Part shown: in pieces, positions 48,901 to 59,200 of the stretch | Numbering within the stretch: position 1 is the first letter of the stretch | How the letters are laid out: each line of letters begins with the position of its first letter | Source of the DNA: Archegozetes longisetosus | Taxonomy: Eukaryota > Arthropoda > Arachnida > Sarcoptiformes > Trhypochthoniidae | Assembly (NCBI GenBank): GCA_018873245.2 | Contig: JAEMBT020000009.1 | Location: forward strand, 13,543,112 to 13,607,111 | Direction of reading: 5' to 3' | Length of the DNA: 64,000 bases | Made by a program: the position numbers and the translations under genes | The notes under the pieces: generated by a model | Database searches by the model: none | The model's input: only the letters and a program-made list of their open reading frames with translations | What the model was told of the DNA's origin: nothing

Positions 48901-50717
48901 AGCTAACGGGGGAGTAGAGGAATAGCCTCAGAGCTATACATTCTAAATAAAAGATTAGATCTTTAGTGAAAGTATCTAACAAATAACTTGAATACTACAT
49001 CTATTTAATAAATGAATCAATTGTTTATTGTTAGATATTAGTGGAAAGATTGGAAATAAATAAGCAGAATCTGATTATATCTGATATTAATGTGGGAGTT
49101 AGTGTTGGTCTGAAGGGATCAGACATTTAGTTTATAGATGAGGACTAGATATTTAGCTAGCAGACTGAAAGAATATTAAAAAATAATTAAAAATAACTAA
49201 AAATAATTAAAAATAACTAAAAATAACTAAAAATAACTAAAAATAACTAAACAAATCTAACCTAACCTAAGCTAACAAAACAAATATACAAAAACCAATA
49301 GTCATAACAATAATACTGGCAAGCAACTTCACAAACGTGGTACGTTCACAATTCGTATGGGTAATGGTTGCATATATAATCTGTTACGTCATAAGTCATC
49401 TATTACATCATCTTAAATCGTATTTATTGGAACGTGATTATGTTACTGGTAGTTTGTTTGTTGTAAGTATTTTTTGGTTTTTGTTTCGGTCTTTCACTCA
49501 CTTACTAACAGAACTGAGAATATGGCCCAAAATCTAATCTGTATAATAGATAGATATAAAACGTAAAAGCTATCTAACCTAATCTATAATCTGTAAAATT
49601 GAAGAGTGAAACATGACGAAACGAGAAATACAAGCTAACCTGAATACAAGCTAACGCTTATAAGTAGAAGTAAAACATAATATGAAATGATTAATCACTT
49701 ATAAATGAATAATTACTCCTGGATAAGACATGAACGGATAAGATATTAATGATTAATAGTTAGAATGTTATCTATTTAATTGGTTATAAGTTATTTGATA
49801 GTTTATAAATTAATTCTTTTTTATTGACATTAGAAATTATCGTTTATGTCTTATATATCAATTTGATTCTATTACTATATCAGAATATTCCGTAATTTCT
49901 TAATATCTCTTATATACTACGATTTGATTCTATTACTATATCAGAATATTCCGTAATTTCTTAATATCTCTTATATACTACGATTTGATTCTATTACTAT
50001 ATCAGAATATTCCGTAATTTCTTAATATCTCTTATATACTACGATTTGATTCTATTACTATATCAGAATATTCTATAATCTCTTAATACCTCTTATATAC
50101 TACGATCTGATAGTAAGCGTCCCATGACAAAAATCACATAAAATGACCATCAACAATTACTAACTCATGGAATATATACCAAAACAATTAAGACATAAAT
50201 AAATGATACAGAAAATATAGGCTTTGAGCAGATGACATTAGAATATATATGTCGCCATTGATATACTAAATCTAATATTTTACAAGTAGTCATCTAGCTT
50301 GTAAATTAGTTAGGATTCAAATTGACTCCTCTGTAAACTAATGATAATTATTTTGCAACACTAGTCGACTAGATTACAAAGTGATCAATGTGTAATTTAA
50401 ATAGTTGTACAATAGAAACTCTCTATAACAAGTGTACAGTTCCAAATTAATTTAGTTGGACGACTATGTAGACTTAGTCCCACATTAGTAAACTATATTT
50501 ATGATCAACCTGCATTGCAATTGCCTGAAACAATTAAGTAAAACTAACTTAATTATAGCGTTATATTAATTTTCAATGACAGACATTTTTATCTTATTAA
50601 TAACTATTTTTTAACTTATTACAGAAAAACCAAACTTTTGAAACGATTCAAGCGGCATTGAACTCGTTCTTCATAGCAGGATTTGTTGCAGCACTTATCA
50701 TACTAATAGTTGTATAA
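45443..50717 (+). CDS. Triple-DOMON cytochrome b561 membrane protein (ferric-chelate-reductase-like), complete, 835 aa in nine exons
   Basis: Predicted transmembrane electron-transfer protein of the DOMON-cytochrome b561 (FRRS1/SDR2-like) family, which moves electrons across a membrane to reduce ferric or other acceptors. Exons: 45443-45968, 46333-46899, 47076-47708, 47866-47976, 48107-48222, 48287-48373, 48563-48776, 49302-49462, 50625-50717; all phases agree (2508 nt). A hydrophobic signal peptide is followed by three DOMON domains, one per exon, each preceded by a four-Cys motif (as in CNTTEMLCFGYPDNC) and carrying W.A.GLS-type cores with MG.DSV. The b561 core keeps four candidate haem His: KLHG, IHRAL, TAHPILG and NWAHW, over about five or six membrane helices. 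Human FRRS1 has a Reeler plus one DOMON; here no Reeler is seen and DOMON is tripled. AATAAA at 50780-50785 is a likely polyadenylation signal. Substrate is inferred only. Confidence 0.93.
46215..46300 (+). mobile_element. Partial MITE family 3 copy in DOMON-b561 intron 1
   Basis: Shares ATCATAAGTTGCATATT, GGGCCGTGAACGCATGCG and AGTCAAAA with 54429-54560. Only the left half is recognisable; it lies just before the exon 2 acceptor. Confidence 0.5.
46333..46899 (+). CDS. DOMON-b561 exon 2 (DOMON 2)
   Basis: Acceptor TTAACAG; starts KQYHNNERASESKVDLQSL, with the Cys motif CNTTEMLCFGYPDNC and the core QWIALGLSDDNKMGNDSVVE. It ends ACAG|GTAATT. It is 567 nt, symmetric phase 1-1. Confidence 0.92.
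47076..47708 (+). CDS. DOMON-b561 exon 3 (Thr-rich linker, DOMON 3)
   Basis: Acceptor GAATAG; starts QKQYHNEKRTVSEASVNLQ, like exon 2. A Ser/Thr-rich linker comes next, then CSNKERLCFGLPAKC and RWVGLGLSDDKLMGDDSVTE. It ends TCAG|GTATAC. It is 633 nt, symmetric phase 1-1. Confidence 0.92.
47720..47795 (+). repeat. Interstitial TTAGG-type array in DOMON-b561 intron 3
   Basis: GTTAGGTTGGATTAGATTGG-type units begin 12 bases after the exon 3 donor. Confidence 0.85.
47866..47976 (+). CDS. DOMON-b561 exon 4 (linker into b561, first haem His)
   Basis: Acceptor ACTTAG; encodes MVKHRDKVISDTPIDLQ and then NIFIKLHG, the start of b561 helix 1, ending CATG|GTTAGT. It is 111 nt, phase 1-1. No long open frame marks it; homology and phase do. 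Confidence 0.88.
48107..48222 (+). CDS. DOMON-b561 exon 5 (b561 helix 1 and start of 2)
   Basis: Acceptor TTCAAG then GC ACT TTT ATG, giving TFMVIAWLGCVGTAIIMARHYK, LYGLKIWFV and GTG|GTAAAT, phase 0. It is short and was found by phase and family motifs. Confidence 0.87.
48287..48373 (+). CDS. DOMON-b561 exon 6 (helix with IHRAL)
   Basis: Acceptor TTATAG then ATT CAT CGT (IHRALMVISIVF), through a membrane helix to YRKGWSG with GGA|GTGAGT, phase 0. The second haem His lies in IHR. Confidence 0.87.
48563..48776 (+). CDS. DOMON-b561 exon 7 (third and fourth haem His)
   Basis: Acceptor CTTCTAG at 48556-48562 opens LLLKITKKLK, then TAHPILGVIAI, QPIGAMFRPGP and NWAHWFVGNTALIIS, ending TCAT|GTAATT, phase 1. 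A weaker in-frame acceptor (AAAAAAG before GGTACAGC) would shorten the start without changing the frame. Confidence 0.82.
49302..49462 (+). CDS. DOMON-b561 exon 8 (last core helix)
   Basis: Acceptor CCAATAG; reads ITIILASNFTNVVRSQFVWV, then a helix and the His-rich ISHLLHHLKS, ending TTTGTT|GTAAGT, phase 0. Confidence 0.85.
49853..50105. repeat. Minisatellite, about 61-base unit, 4 copies
   Basis: Unit GATTTGATTCTATTACTATA, TCAGAATATTCCGTAATTTC, TTAATATCTCTTATATACTA and C. The first three copies are almost identical and the last has decayed. It lies in the last intron of DOMON-b561. Confidence 0.88.
50625..50717 (+). CDS. DOMON-b561 exon 9 (C-terminal helix and stop)
   Basis: Acceptor TTATTACAG then AAA AAC CAA; reads KNQTFETIQAALNS and a hydrophobic helix, ending with TAA at 50715-50717. 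It is the right phase and family-typical as a C-terminal membrane segment. Confidence 0.83.
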   Translation, partial: KNQTFETIQAALNSFFIAGFVAALIILIVV

Positions 50718-50934
50718 TATTGATCTAATTATGTTTCTAGTACATTTTTAGTCTAATACAACTCTGTGATAAATGTCTTAATAAATAATTGACAATTATG
50801 ACAATTTTAATTTGATTTTCTCAATCATTTTCGAAGATTGAGTTAATAGAAGAATGGTCTTATTTTATATGGAATTTACCATAAGTTACGATTGAAGTAT
50901 TATGGTAATATTTGATTCTATCACCATACTTCTA

Positions 50935-51865
50935 ATTTGAACTAATCCGCACAAAATTCAATTATTCATAACTTTCTTATTAGTGAATAAAAACGAAAGA
51001 AATTTTACATGGAATTAACGTAATAATAGGTAAATAATTTTAGTTTAGTTAATTGTTGATAGTGACTTTTTGTACATAGCTATTCGTATTCAAGTTCTAA
51101 TACACGATAATAGGCTTTGGAAATAGTTTTCGGGCAGTCCCTTCATATCTCTTTTAATTTTTCGAACAAATATTCAACAAATTCAGTTCTAAAAGATGGA
51201 TGTGCAAAATATGAATCACTACTGTAACTACTTGAACCATCAAATGTAAAATAACTTTCGTCGTCTACTATTATGTGCTTTTGGTGATGGCTCAAGTGCA
51301 CGCATTCTCAACTTATTTAAACACTTGCTTTGCTTTAGTTTTCGGTTTTCGTTGCTTTTTGGAGCAGTTTTTCTTTCGAATTTTTTAATTCCATACTTAA
51401 TCAAATAACTTTGGCAGTTTTGTCGGAAACATTTAACTCTTTTTCCAATTTCACATAACTTTTACTTACTGTGTTCATATTCTTTTCGATATATTTTTCA
51501 ATGTCTCTTTTTGATTTTTTGAGATTTCGGCTACTACCAGGCCTTATCTCAAGTGATACATTATTTTCTATTCGAGTTATAATGTCATATACAGTTCTTG
51601 TGGCCACTTTCCATCTTTTAAAATAATTTGCAGTAAAGATTTGTCCTTTACTCATATTTTGTCTATAGAAATTTCCAATGAATATTCCTCTGCTATTTTC
51701 ATTTAGTGTCTGCATATTTACTGAATATATTCATTTATGCAAATGATATCGATTTAAAAACTACAATAACTACGCAATTAATTTAAGTACTCATAACTTT
51801 TGGGAAAGAATCTTTATATGTATTACACGTAGACCGATTTTGTGCGGAATTTTTTCTCCAAGCAC
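50935..51865 (-). mobile_element. Decayed mariner/Tc-type DNA transposon
   Basis: Candidate inverted ends ATCCGCACAAAATTC (about 50944) and GATTTTGTGCGGAAT (about 51835) bracket a minus-strand transposase relic just 3' of the DOMON-b561 gene. At roughly 930 bases it is shorter than a full mariner/Tc element. Exact boundaries and the TA duplication were not fixed. Confidence 0.65.
51125..51715 (-). pseudogene. Transposase relic (helix-turn-helix, DDE domain fragment)
   Basis: An N-terminal helix-turn-helix segment of about 104 residues starts at 51715 (FTANYFKRWKVATRTVYDII, then EIRPGSSRNLKKSKRDI). It matches the DNA-binding layout of mariner-like transposases found in arthropods. After stops and frame changes, a second fragment (about 51280-51150) reads HIIVDDESYFTFDGSSSYSS, like the catalytic VDDESYF block. 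The central catalytic region is mostly missing, so no active enzyme is encoded. Confidence 0.72.
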
Positions 51866-52821
51866 CTTATTTTGATGTTATTTTTGAGTATTATGTTGTC
51901 TATAACATCTATTTTGAAGAGAGTGGTAGATAATTATAACAAGTTAGATATGAAGGTTGACTAAGTTAGGTTAGGTTAGATTAGGTTAGATTAGGTTAGA
52001 TTAGGTTAGATTAGGTCATATTACGCTTAGAGCAAAATGAGCTTCATATCAGATTCTAATTTGAAAAGTATATTAAAATCAAACTAATTTAATATCTTTA
52101 TGCAGTTCATCAGCAAACATATTAAGTATTGAAACGAGCATTATGAAATAGTTGAAATAATTGATTTTAGTGTTTTATACTGAAATCAATTTCTCTAAAA
52201 AGTCGATCTTCATTCCATTTGAGTGATTCTATAAGCTTGATCAAATAGTTGTGTATTTTTCAGAAAAGATCCGGATTTAGTCTAAGTTAATCTGACAAAT
52301 CTAAAATTTCGAATCAATCAGATATGTGAAAATCATGTCAGCTTTATTTTTATTGTGTCGTTAAAGCTCCATGAAAAACAAGTTTCAATCGATTCATTTA
52401 AGGTCTAACTATATTAGTTTACACATTTTTGGCTCAGAGTTCAAATATCAAAACTATTTTACGCTTTCTACAACAGATTTTCTCTGTATATCCCTGAAAC
52501 ACTTTTTGTATTTGAGCCAGAATTACCGGTAAATCACGATCATTAACAACAGAACTTTAGTGAATTAACCCAACCTAACCTAACCTACTCTCAAATTGAT
52601 TGGACATCAGCATTAAGAAGTGAATATAACAAACGCTTATCAAATAGCGTGGAGAGACAATGTACGTATTTTTTTCTAATATAAATTTAAATTAGCTAGT
52701 AGTTAAATGCAATCAACTATATCATTACATGTTAGAAGCCATCAAATAAATTCAACTTATTTAATATGCATCAATGAAAAAATTCAATCTTTTTCTCACT
52801 TTATCATTGTCTATATTCAAG

Positions 52822-52855
<34 letters not shown>

Positions 52856-53049
52856 CATGTCGATTATCTCTTTCCAAAATCTAATCACTCTGGTTTGTTT
52901 CAAATATATAGTCTGACCCTACTATAAACAACTTATCCATCTATAACAGAGTCAGACTGTAATGATTGGTAAATCACTTTGAAATGTTCCTCTATAAGCT
53001 GTAAGTAAATAGGTGAAAAGTGTTTTTTGATAGGTGAAATGTGTTTTTA

Positions 53050-53795
53050 ATGGCTCCTCTTTGTTTGATCAAAATTCATTTGATCAAAATTCACTTAATC
53101 AAAATACATTTGATCAAAAACCCTGTTTAACTACTCCGAGAGTGAATTGAGCCCTGTATTCAATAATGAATTACTCTGATTTGAAATACCCATTTTATGA
53201 CACTTTCTAGGAGTTACTCAAATAAAACTAGTATGATATACTTGCAATTTTTATTTTTGCATCTGTAATAATCTTTATCTTTATATGAACTATACTTTTG
53301 GTAAATATAATAATCAACAACTACTGAATCAATTGATATAGTAGACTCGATAAAATAAAGCGAAGCATTCATTATAATTGAGAAAAATCACCAATTTATC
53401 AACGAAGTTATTTGACTGAAAACTAATATGAACGAAAGTTATATGAGTTTTATTATTTAAATACTAGTTAATTAAAAATAATCTGTGAAAGTCACGTAGT
53501 CTCTATTCCTTAGGGACAGCTCTGATATTTAATCTAAGATTTCTTTAATTTCTGAAACACAACATGTTATTTCGTGATTATTCATTAATCTCACAAATTA
53601 AATCTGAATCCAGTTGAGAGTTTAGTTTATTTTTGAGTTTGAAAACGGGATAATTTTTTTGAGAATAAACAACTTAGGGGGTTGGAAACAGAGTTTAATT
53701 TTGATCAAATGAATTTTGATCATGTGAATTTTGATCATGTGAATTTTGATCATGTGAATTTTGATCAAACGAAGTGCTCCCGTTTTTAATAGTTG
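53050..53795. mobile_element. Inverted-repeat element with subterminal TTTGATCAAAATTCA arrays
   Basis: Left 53050-53125 reads TTTTTAATGGCTCCTCTTTG and then TTTGATCAAAATTCA units. The right 53695-53795 is its inverse, ending TGATCAAACGAAGTGCTCCC then GTTTTTAATA. About 745 bases in all, with no coding capacity. It resembles a foldback or non-autonomous DNA transposon with repeated subterminal protein-binding sites. Confidence 0.6.
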
Positions 53796-54428
53796 AACAG
53801 TGATTATAGAAATGAAATCCTTCATTATTAATGTTTGTATAGATAGGTAATATTTTGTAGTTATGTAAGAGATTATTATGATTTATTTTTTACTTTTTGG
53901 TATCTTTTTCGGAATCAATATGTGCATTCATTTTCATAGCATTCAATATGAAAATACACTTAATATACTCTATATAATACATATTTGAAACAACAACAAA
54001 AATGATTTAATAAATAAATTGATAAAATCTTAAATCAATTGCATATAGCTACAATTTGTAGTATTAAGGTACAACTTTTCTAATTCTTTTATCTATCATA
54101 GATTTAGTTTGTTGATTGAAAACTAAAGTATTACTTCTGTACAATTCATGTCAATTCACTAAATTTGGATAATAATTTATGTAAACAATACAATTAATTT
54201 CATAAAAATATTAGAAAATCAAAAGTTCAACTAACAAATTGAAGTAGAAAGTAAATCAGAACGTAGCACTTGTTGTGACTTCAGGGATAAGAAATAATTG
54301 GAGATAAGAAGAAAAGTATTGGATTCACTGAAGTGGTATTGATTTAGCAAAAGTATGAATGCCTCTTATAAATCTGCGCAAATGCGCTCTTTTTATTGCA
54401 ACAGAATCAATTAGAGTAGATAAGCATC

Positions 54429-54646
54429 AAGTATCGTAAGCTGCATATTAAATTGTTTCTTTATTAGGCTGTTTCTGTGTTAGGCCGTTTCTGTATTAGA
54501 CCGCTTCCCTATTAAGCCGTGACTACTACGCGTGCGTCAAAACTCGATTCCCTCTGTTTTAAACTATTCCTTTTTAAATGAAAAAATTAGTTTAATGAGA
54601 AAAGGGCTTAATAAGAAAGTTGCTTAGTATGCAGTTTGCGATACTT
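54429..54646. mobile_element. MITE family 3 with about 40-base inverted repeats
   Basis: Left AAGTATCGTAAGCTGCATAT and a TTTCTTTATTAGGC tail; right GGGCTTAATAAGAAAGTTGC and a TGCAGTTTGCGATACTT tail. The middle has TTAGGCCGTTTCTGT repeats and a CG-rich patch (CTACTACGCGTGCG). Part of the same sequence recurs in DOMON-b561 intron 1 (46215-46300). Confidence 0.7.
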
Positions 54647-56170
54647 TTGTTAATGCCATAATCTTCAGCAATTATTGAATACATCTTTCTTTTCCATTAG
54701 ATATTAGATTCATATACAGAAAAACCTCTTCAATTCTGACATGCACTTAAGTGGTTCTTAAAATCAATATAAAAATCCTATAGGCAAACAAAGTCTAATT
54801 ATAATTGATATCTCAAAATGGACAAAATAGATGTAGAGATAGACAAGTTTGACTGTAGCAAATATAATTGATTAAAGTATAAGCATAAAAGTGATCTGAG
54901 TAATTGTTAAACTAACAATGTAGTGACGATTTGTAAATTAATAAAAATTTTATAAATTTTAATTAATCACTAGTTCCTTCCTTAAACGATTGATAAATCA
55001 GCTATTACTCATTCGTAGTTCTAGGTGCAATTAATCTAAAATATATCTAAAACATATTCTATAGTAAACATACAAAATGATAGATGACACACAAAAAAGC
55101 GAACAACAAACCTAACAAATTACAACTCAAACCTAATAGTGATTAGAGAGTAACTAAGCTATGACTGACTTGCTGATTGAAGATGAGTGTAAGACAAATA
55201 AGTTTACGTATAAGTAGTTATTAATAATAAAATTAGTTGTTGCAACTACATATGTAATATATCTATATGACTATTAAATTTATATTTATATATACCTCTA
55301 TTAACTAATATTAAAACTAATTGACTGATAATCAATTAATCAGTCCCAAACAAATGAAACATATAGAAATATAGGGTGTCAAATGAAATATATAGAAATA
55401 TAGGGTGTCAAATCGGATTAGCACATATATAAATAAATTAATTAAAATACTACTACTATTCAAAATAGATCAATATTAGATGAAAGATAAGTGTAAGTAT
55501 TCAATTATTTAGATTAATATTTATTTATGATTTATTATAATATTATATAATGTTTAATTTGTTAACTAAACTATAACTGATACTTTAAGTATTACTTATT
55601 TAAGTTTAAGATTAATTAATTATAATAATATCTTAGCCTTTAGTTTCCTATCAAATCGAAGTAAGACTTAATAAAAGAAGCTATGAAAACATAAAATTAA
55701 GCTAAAATAAACTAAAATAAACCTAAAAAGAATAAAATGACAAAGACACATAGATAGAAGAAGAAAAAGTTGAACTAAATAATAGCGAGTTAAATAGTGA
55801 AGAGAATATATCTATAATAGTTAGTATAGTGGTTGAAAATGTTACAAACGTGCGTACACATGCGTTTTGAAAGACTAAATAGCAGTAGTGAAACTTAGTT
55901 TCAGTATATTTTCCCAGTTTCCACCACCATTCTAACTTCTACATATTATTATTAAATCATTTATCTAATGCTGTTAACTTTTCGATTTACTCTTTCTATT
56001 CTTCTTTTGTTTTGAATATTGTTTTAAAGTTCTGTTTTACAGTTAAAGATGTATAGAATATGTATAGAATATGTATAGAATAACTTAAGAATAACTTAAG
56101 AATTAAAAGAGAAACAAATCAATACATAATTATATATAATAAGTAATATTAATATTGAATAACTTATACA

Positions 56171-56235
56171 ATGGTGACAATCGTTTTGTCAGTAATGATG
56201 ACAGTGCAATTCATTTGGGCGAGTAATACGGATAG
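56171..56235 (+). CDS. Anion channel exon 1 (signal peptide)
   Basis: ATG at 56171, 21 codons ending ASNTD and AG|GTAAGA, phase 2. The next exon starts with A to complete AGA (Arg). It is short, but phase, signal-peptide character and position before the channel agree. Confidence 0.72.
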
Positions 56236-59200
56236 GTAAGACATATAGTTTTTATTATACTCATTTACAATACTATAGATTCCTATTGTGTCTTGTAGTA
56301 TTTCTGCAATTAGTAGTTATAATATTCATATATTCTATTGTTAGATATTGTAGATAATTGTTACTTAAAATTCATAAGAAATAATAAAAGATAAAAGTTG
56401 ATCAAGATAGAAATTGATCAAGATAGAAGTTGATCAAATTACTTCTCAGTTAATATTCATATGATATGCTTGAAAGAATTCAGTATATGAACATGTAAAT
56501 TATTAATCATTGGAAAGTCAGTAACATCTCAACTGACATGTATTAAGATGAATAATTGGTCAAAATATTGCTTATACAATACATAATATTCTATGTTCAA
56601 TTTCGGTTCTATACTGCTCTCACTAAATTAAGCCAATTCTCAACACGAACCACTTCTTCACACTTAGTGTAATTGTTTGAGAGAAATACTGACCATAACT
56701 GATTGAGTGAACGCCAGACTAAGTTTGATCAGAATTGAATCTTAATTGAATTTTGATAGTTGAGATTTGTGAGACTTATGTAACTATAACATCAATACTG
56801 ATTTGTATGAGTACCAATGACACTTATGAAAATCTAATAGCTTGTTAATGGCCTATCTATACACAACTAACTATCCCAATCTGATTGATTAGAAAACTTA
56901 AGTCTTAGAGATTTTCTAAAAGTTTAAAGTAATAAAAACAGTGAAATTTAATCTTCAACTAACAAGTTGATGTTTTCCCAGAAAAGACAAATAGAGAACT
57001 ATATTTAAAGTTAAGTAACTAGTAGTCCATCTGAAATAATAAATCGATCCAATTATTACATAATTATGGTTTAGTTAAGATTAATATGAGATAATCAAAA
57101 TAAAGAATATTAGAATGATATAAGAATTGAAAACTAAGAAATTGATTGAATAAATAGTGAAACATAAGCAGTTTTTAAAGAAGTCATGACAGATGTGCTG
57201 TTGAAAGAAAATGTTTTATATTTGAATAAACAAAATCAAAATCAATATAAATCTATATTAATATTGTTCTCAATAGTTTCATCTAGATGTTTCTGCTTAG
57301 TATATCACTTTAGATTTGGTTGTGTCCTATTTTTGATATGATTAGAAATTTGAAAATTCATTTTTCACAAAATTCAACTAAAAAATCAATTAAAACAACT
57401 AATTAGATCAGAAGGAAATAGAACAAAGTAATAATCTTAGAAACAGATATAAGAAAAAGGTATAGACAGAAAATTGTCAAACGAAAAAAGAGGAATTTAT
57501 ATCTGAAGCGACAAGCAATCTTCAAATTTCATTAATGAAGTTAGAAATAAAGATCAATATAGAAAAGAGTTTTCTTGTTATAAGACACTTCTTTGATGAT
57601 AAGAGACTCGAAAATGTAGTGACATGTCGAAATGTTTTTGTGATAATATGTATGGGTAAGAATATTCTAACTTAAGCTATGTTAAGCTATGCTAAGCTAT
57701 GCTATGCTAACCTAACCCAAGCTAACCTAACCTAATCTTATGAATATTCTTAATAGATGATCTTTTTGAAATTATAATAAGTTTTAAATATTTTACAAGA
57801 TGATTAATTAATTAATTAACTAATTACAAAAGATGTTTTGTGATAATAAAAATTAGAATTAAATTAAAACAAAAACAAAAATTAAGATTAAATTAAAATC
57901 AAATTAAAATCAAATTAAAATCAAATTAAAATCAAAATTAAAATTAAATTACAATTATATGCATAACTTATTAACTAATGAATTAATAAATTATTGTTCT
58001 ATGAAAGAAACTAAAATTGAAAGTTAAACAAGCATAAATAGGAGTTAGTATTTAACTTAAACTTAAGTGCATTGATTTTTCATTAAGAATAATGAAGATT
58101 AGAAGCGAGAAACTGGAAAACTTTCATAAGATTTCATAAATATTATTGAAATATACGGGTATTTAAAACGTATTTCAAACTTCATATATTGAACCTTGTA
58201 TATATTCTAACGGATTTTCTTAGTATTAATAATACTAATCAACACTATATAGATTTATATCCTATATAGCTCTTCAACTCATAATAACTGATTTAAATCC
58301 TATACAACTTTTTAGCTTCTAATGACTGATTCAAATCCTACACAACTCTCCAACTTGCATAACTGATTGAAATTCTATATAGTTTCAAATCTATATTTTG
58401 TCTGTTGATCTGAGATGCAAGCATCTGTTATTCAAATATTGAAATTGAATAAATATGGTAAAAGCAAAAAATTGGTGTGTTAAGTGTATTAACATAACTG
58501 TTCTATCTGATAACATACAAACTGAACATGTTTGATTGAACTAATTCACATCAAAATTATAATATATTATATTAGCCATCAAACTTGAAGCATTATGCTA
58601 AATCTCTATCTGTTACCAACTTCAATTATTAAACTTGATTTCATACCTAATTTCAAGGCTTATCTATATAGTCTTGATTTGTAAGTTGAGACTTTAGAAC
58701 TAGAGTGTATGTAGCTATCATAAAAATCAGATAGATGTAGAAAAGAAATCAAAGTATATCTGAAAATACAGCAATTAATAAAGAATATATATATAGAAAA
58801 AAGTAATAATAGAGAAGAAAGGTAAACAGAAGTATTAAGAATAAGTAACATAAAAGGAGCTAACATAAACTACTACCAACTATAATAACAAACTAATCAC
58901 ATAATAATACATAAAATGACTACCATTTATATAAGTACATATAAGCAAACATGTTAATAATAATTTCAACAACTATCAAACTAATATACTGATAATTGCT
59001 TGAAGAACTAGCAAACTAACAAATTGACAATAATTTCTAGAACTAATAAACATTGGAATGGAATAGAAAAGAACTATAAAATATACATGAGTACACCTAA
59101 CGAAACTAAAACAGAAGATGAGTATAAAGCAAATAGAAATATGACTCAGATTATAGTAAATGGATATAGACTACCAACTCATTATGTATCAACTGTTCAG

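Larger units (their letters stand above)
50790..56170. other. Intergenic DNA between DOMON-b561 and the anion channel
   Basis: Dominated by mobile elements: the mariner relic, the TTTGATCAAAATTCA foldback element, MITE family 3, a TTAGG array at 51960-52020 and (CT)n at 52821-52847. The channel's promoter should lie near the right end; no clear motif was seen. Confidence 0.55.
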
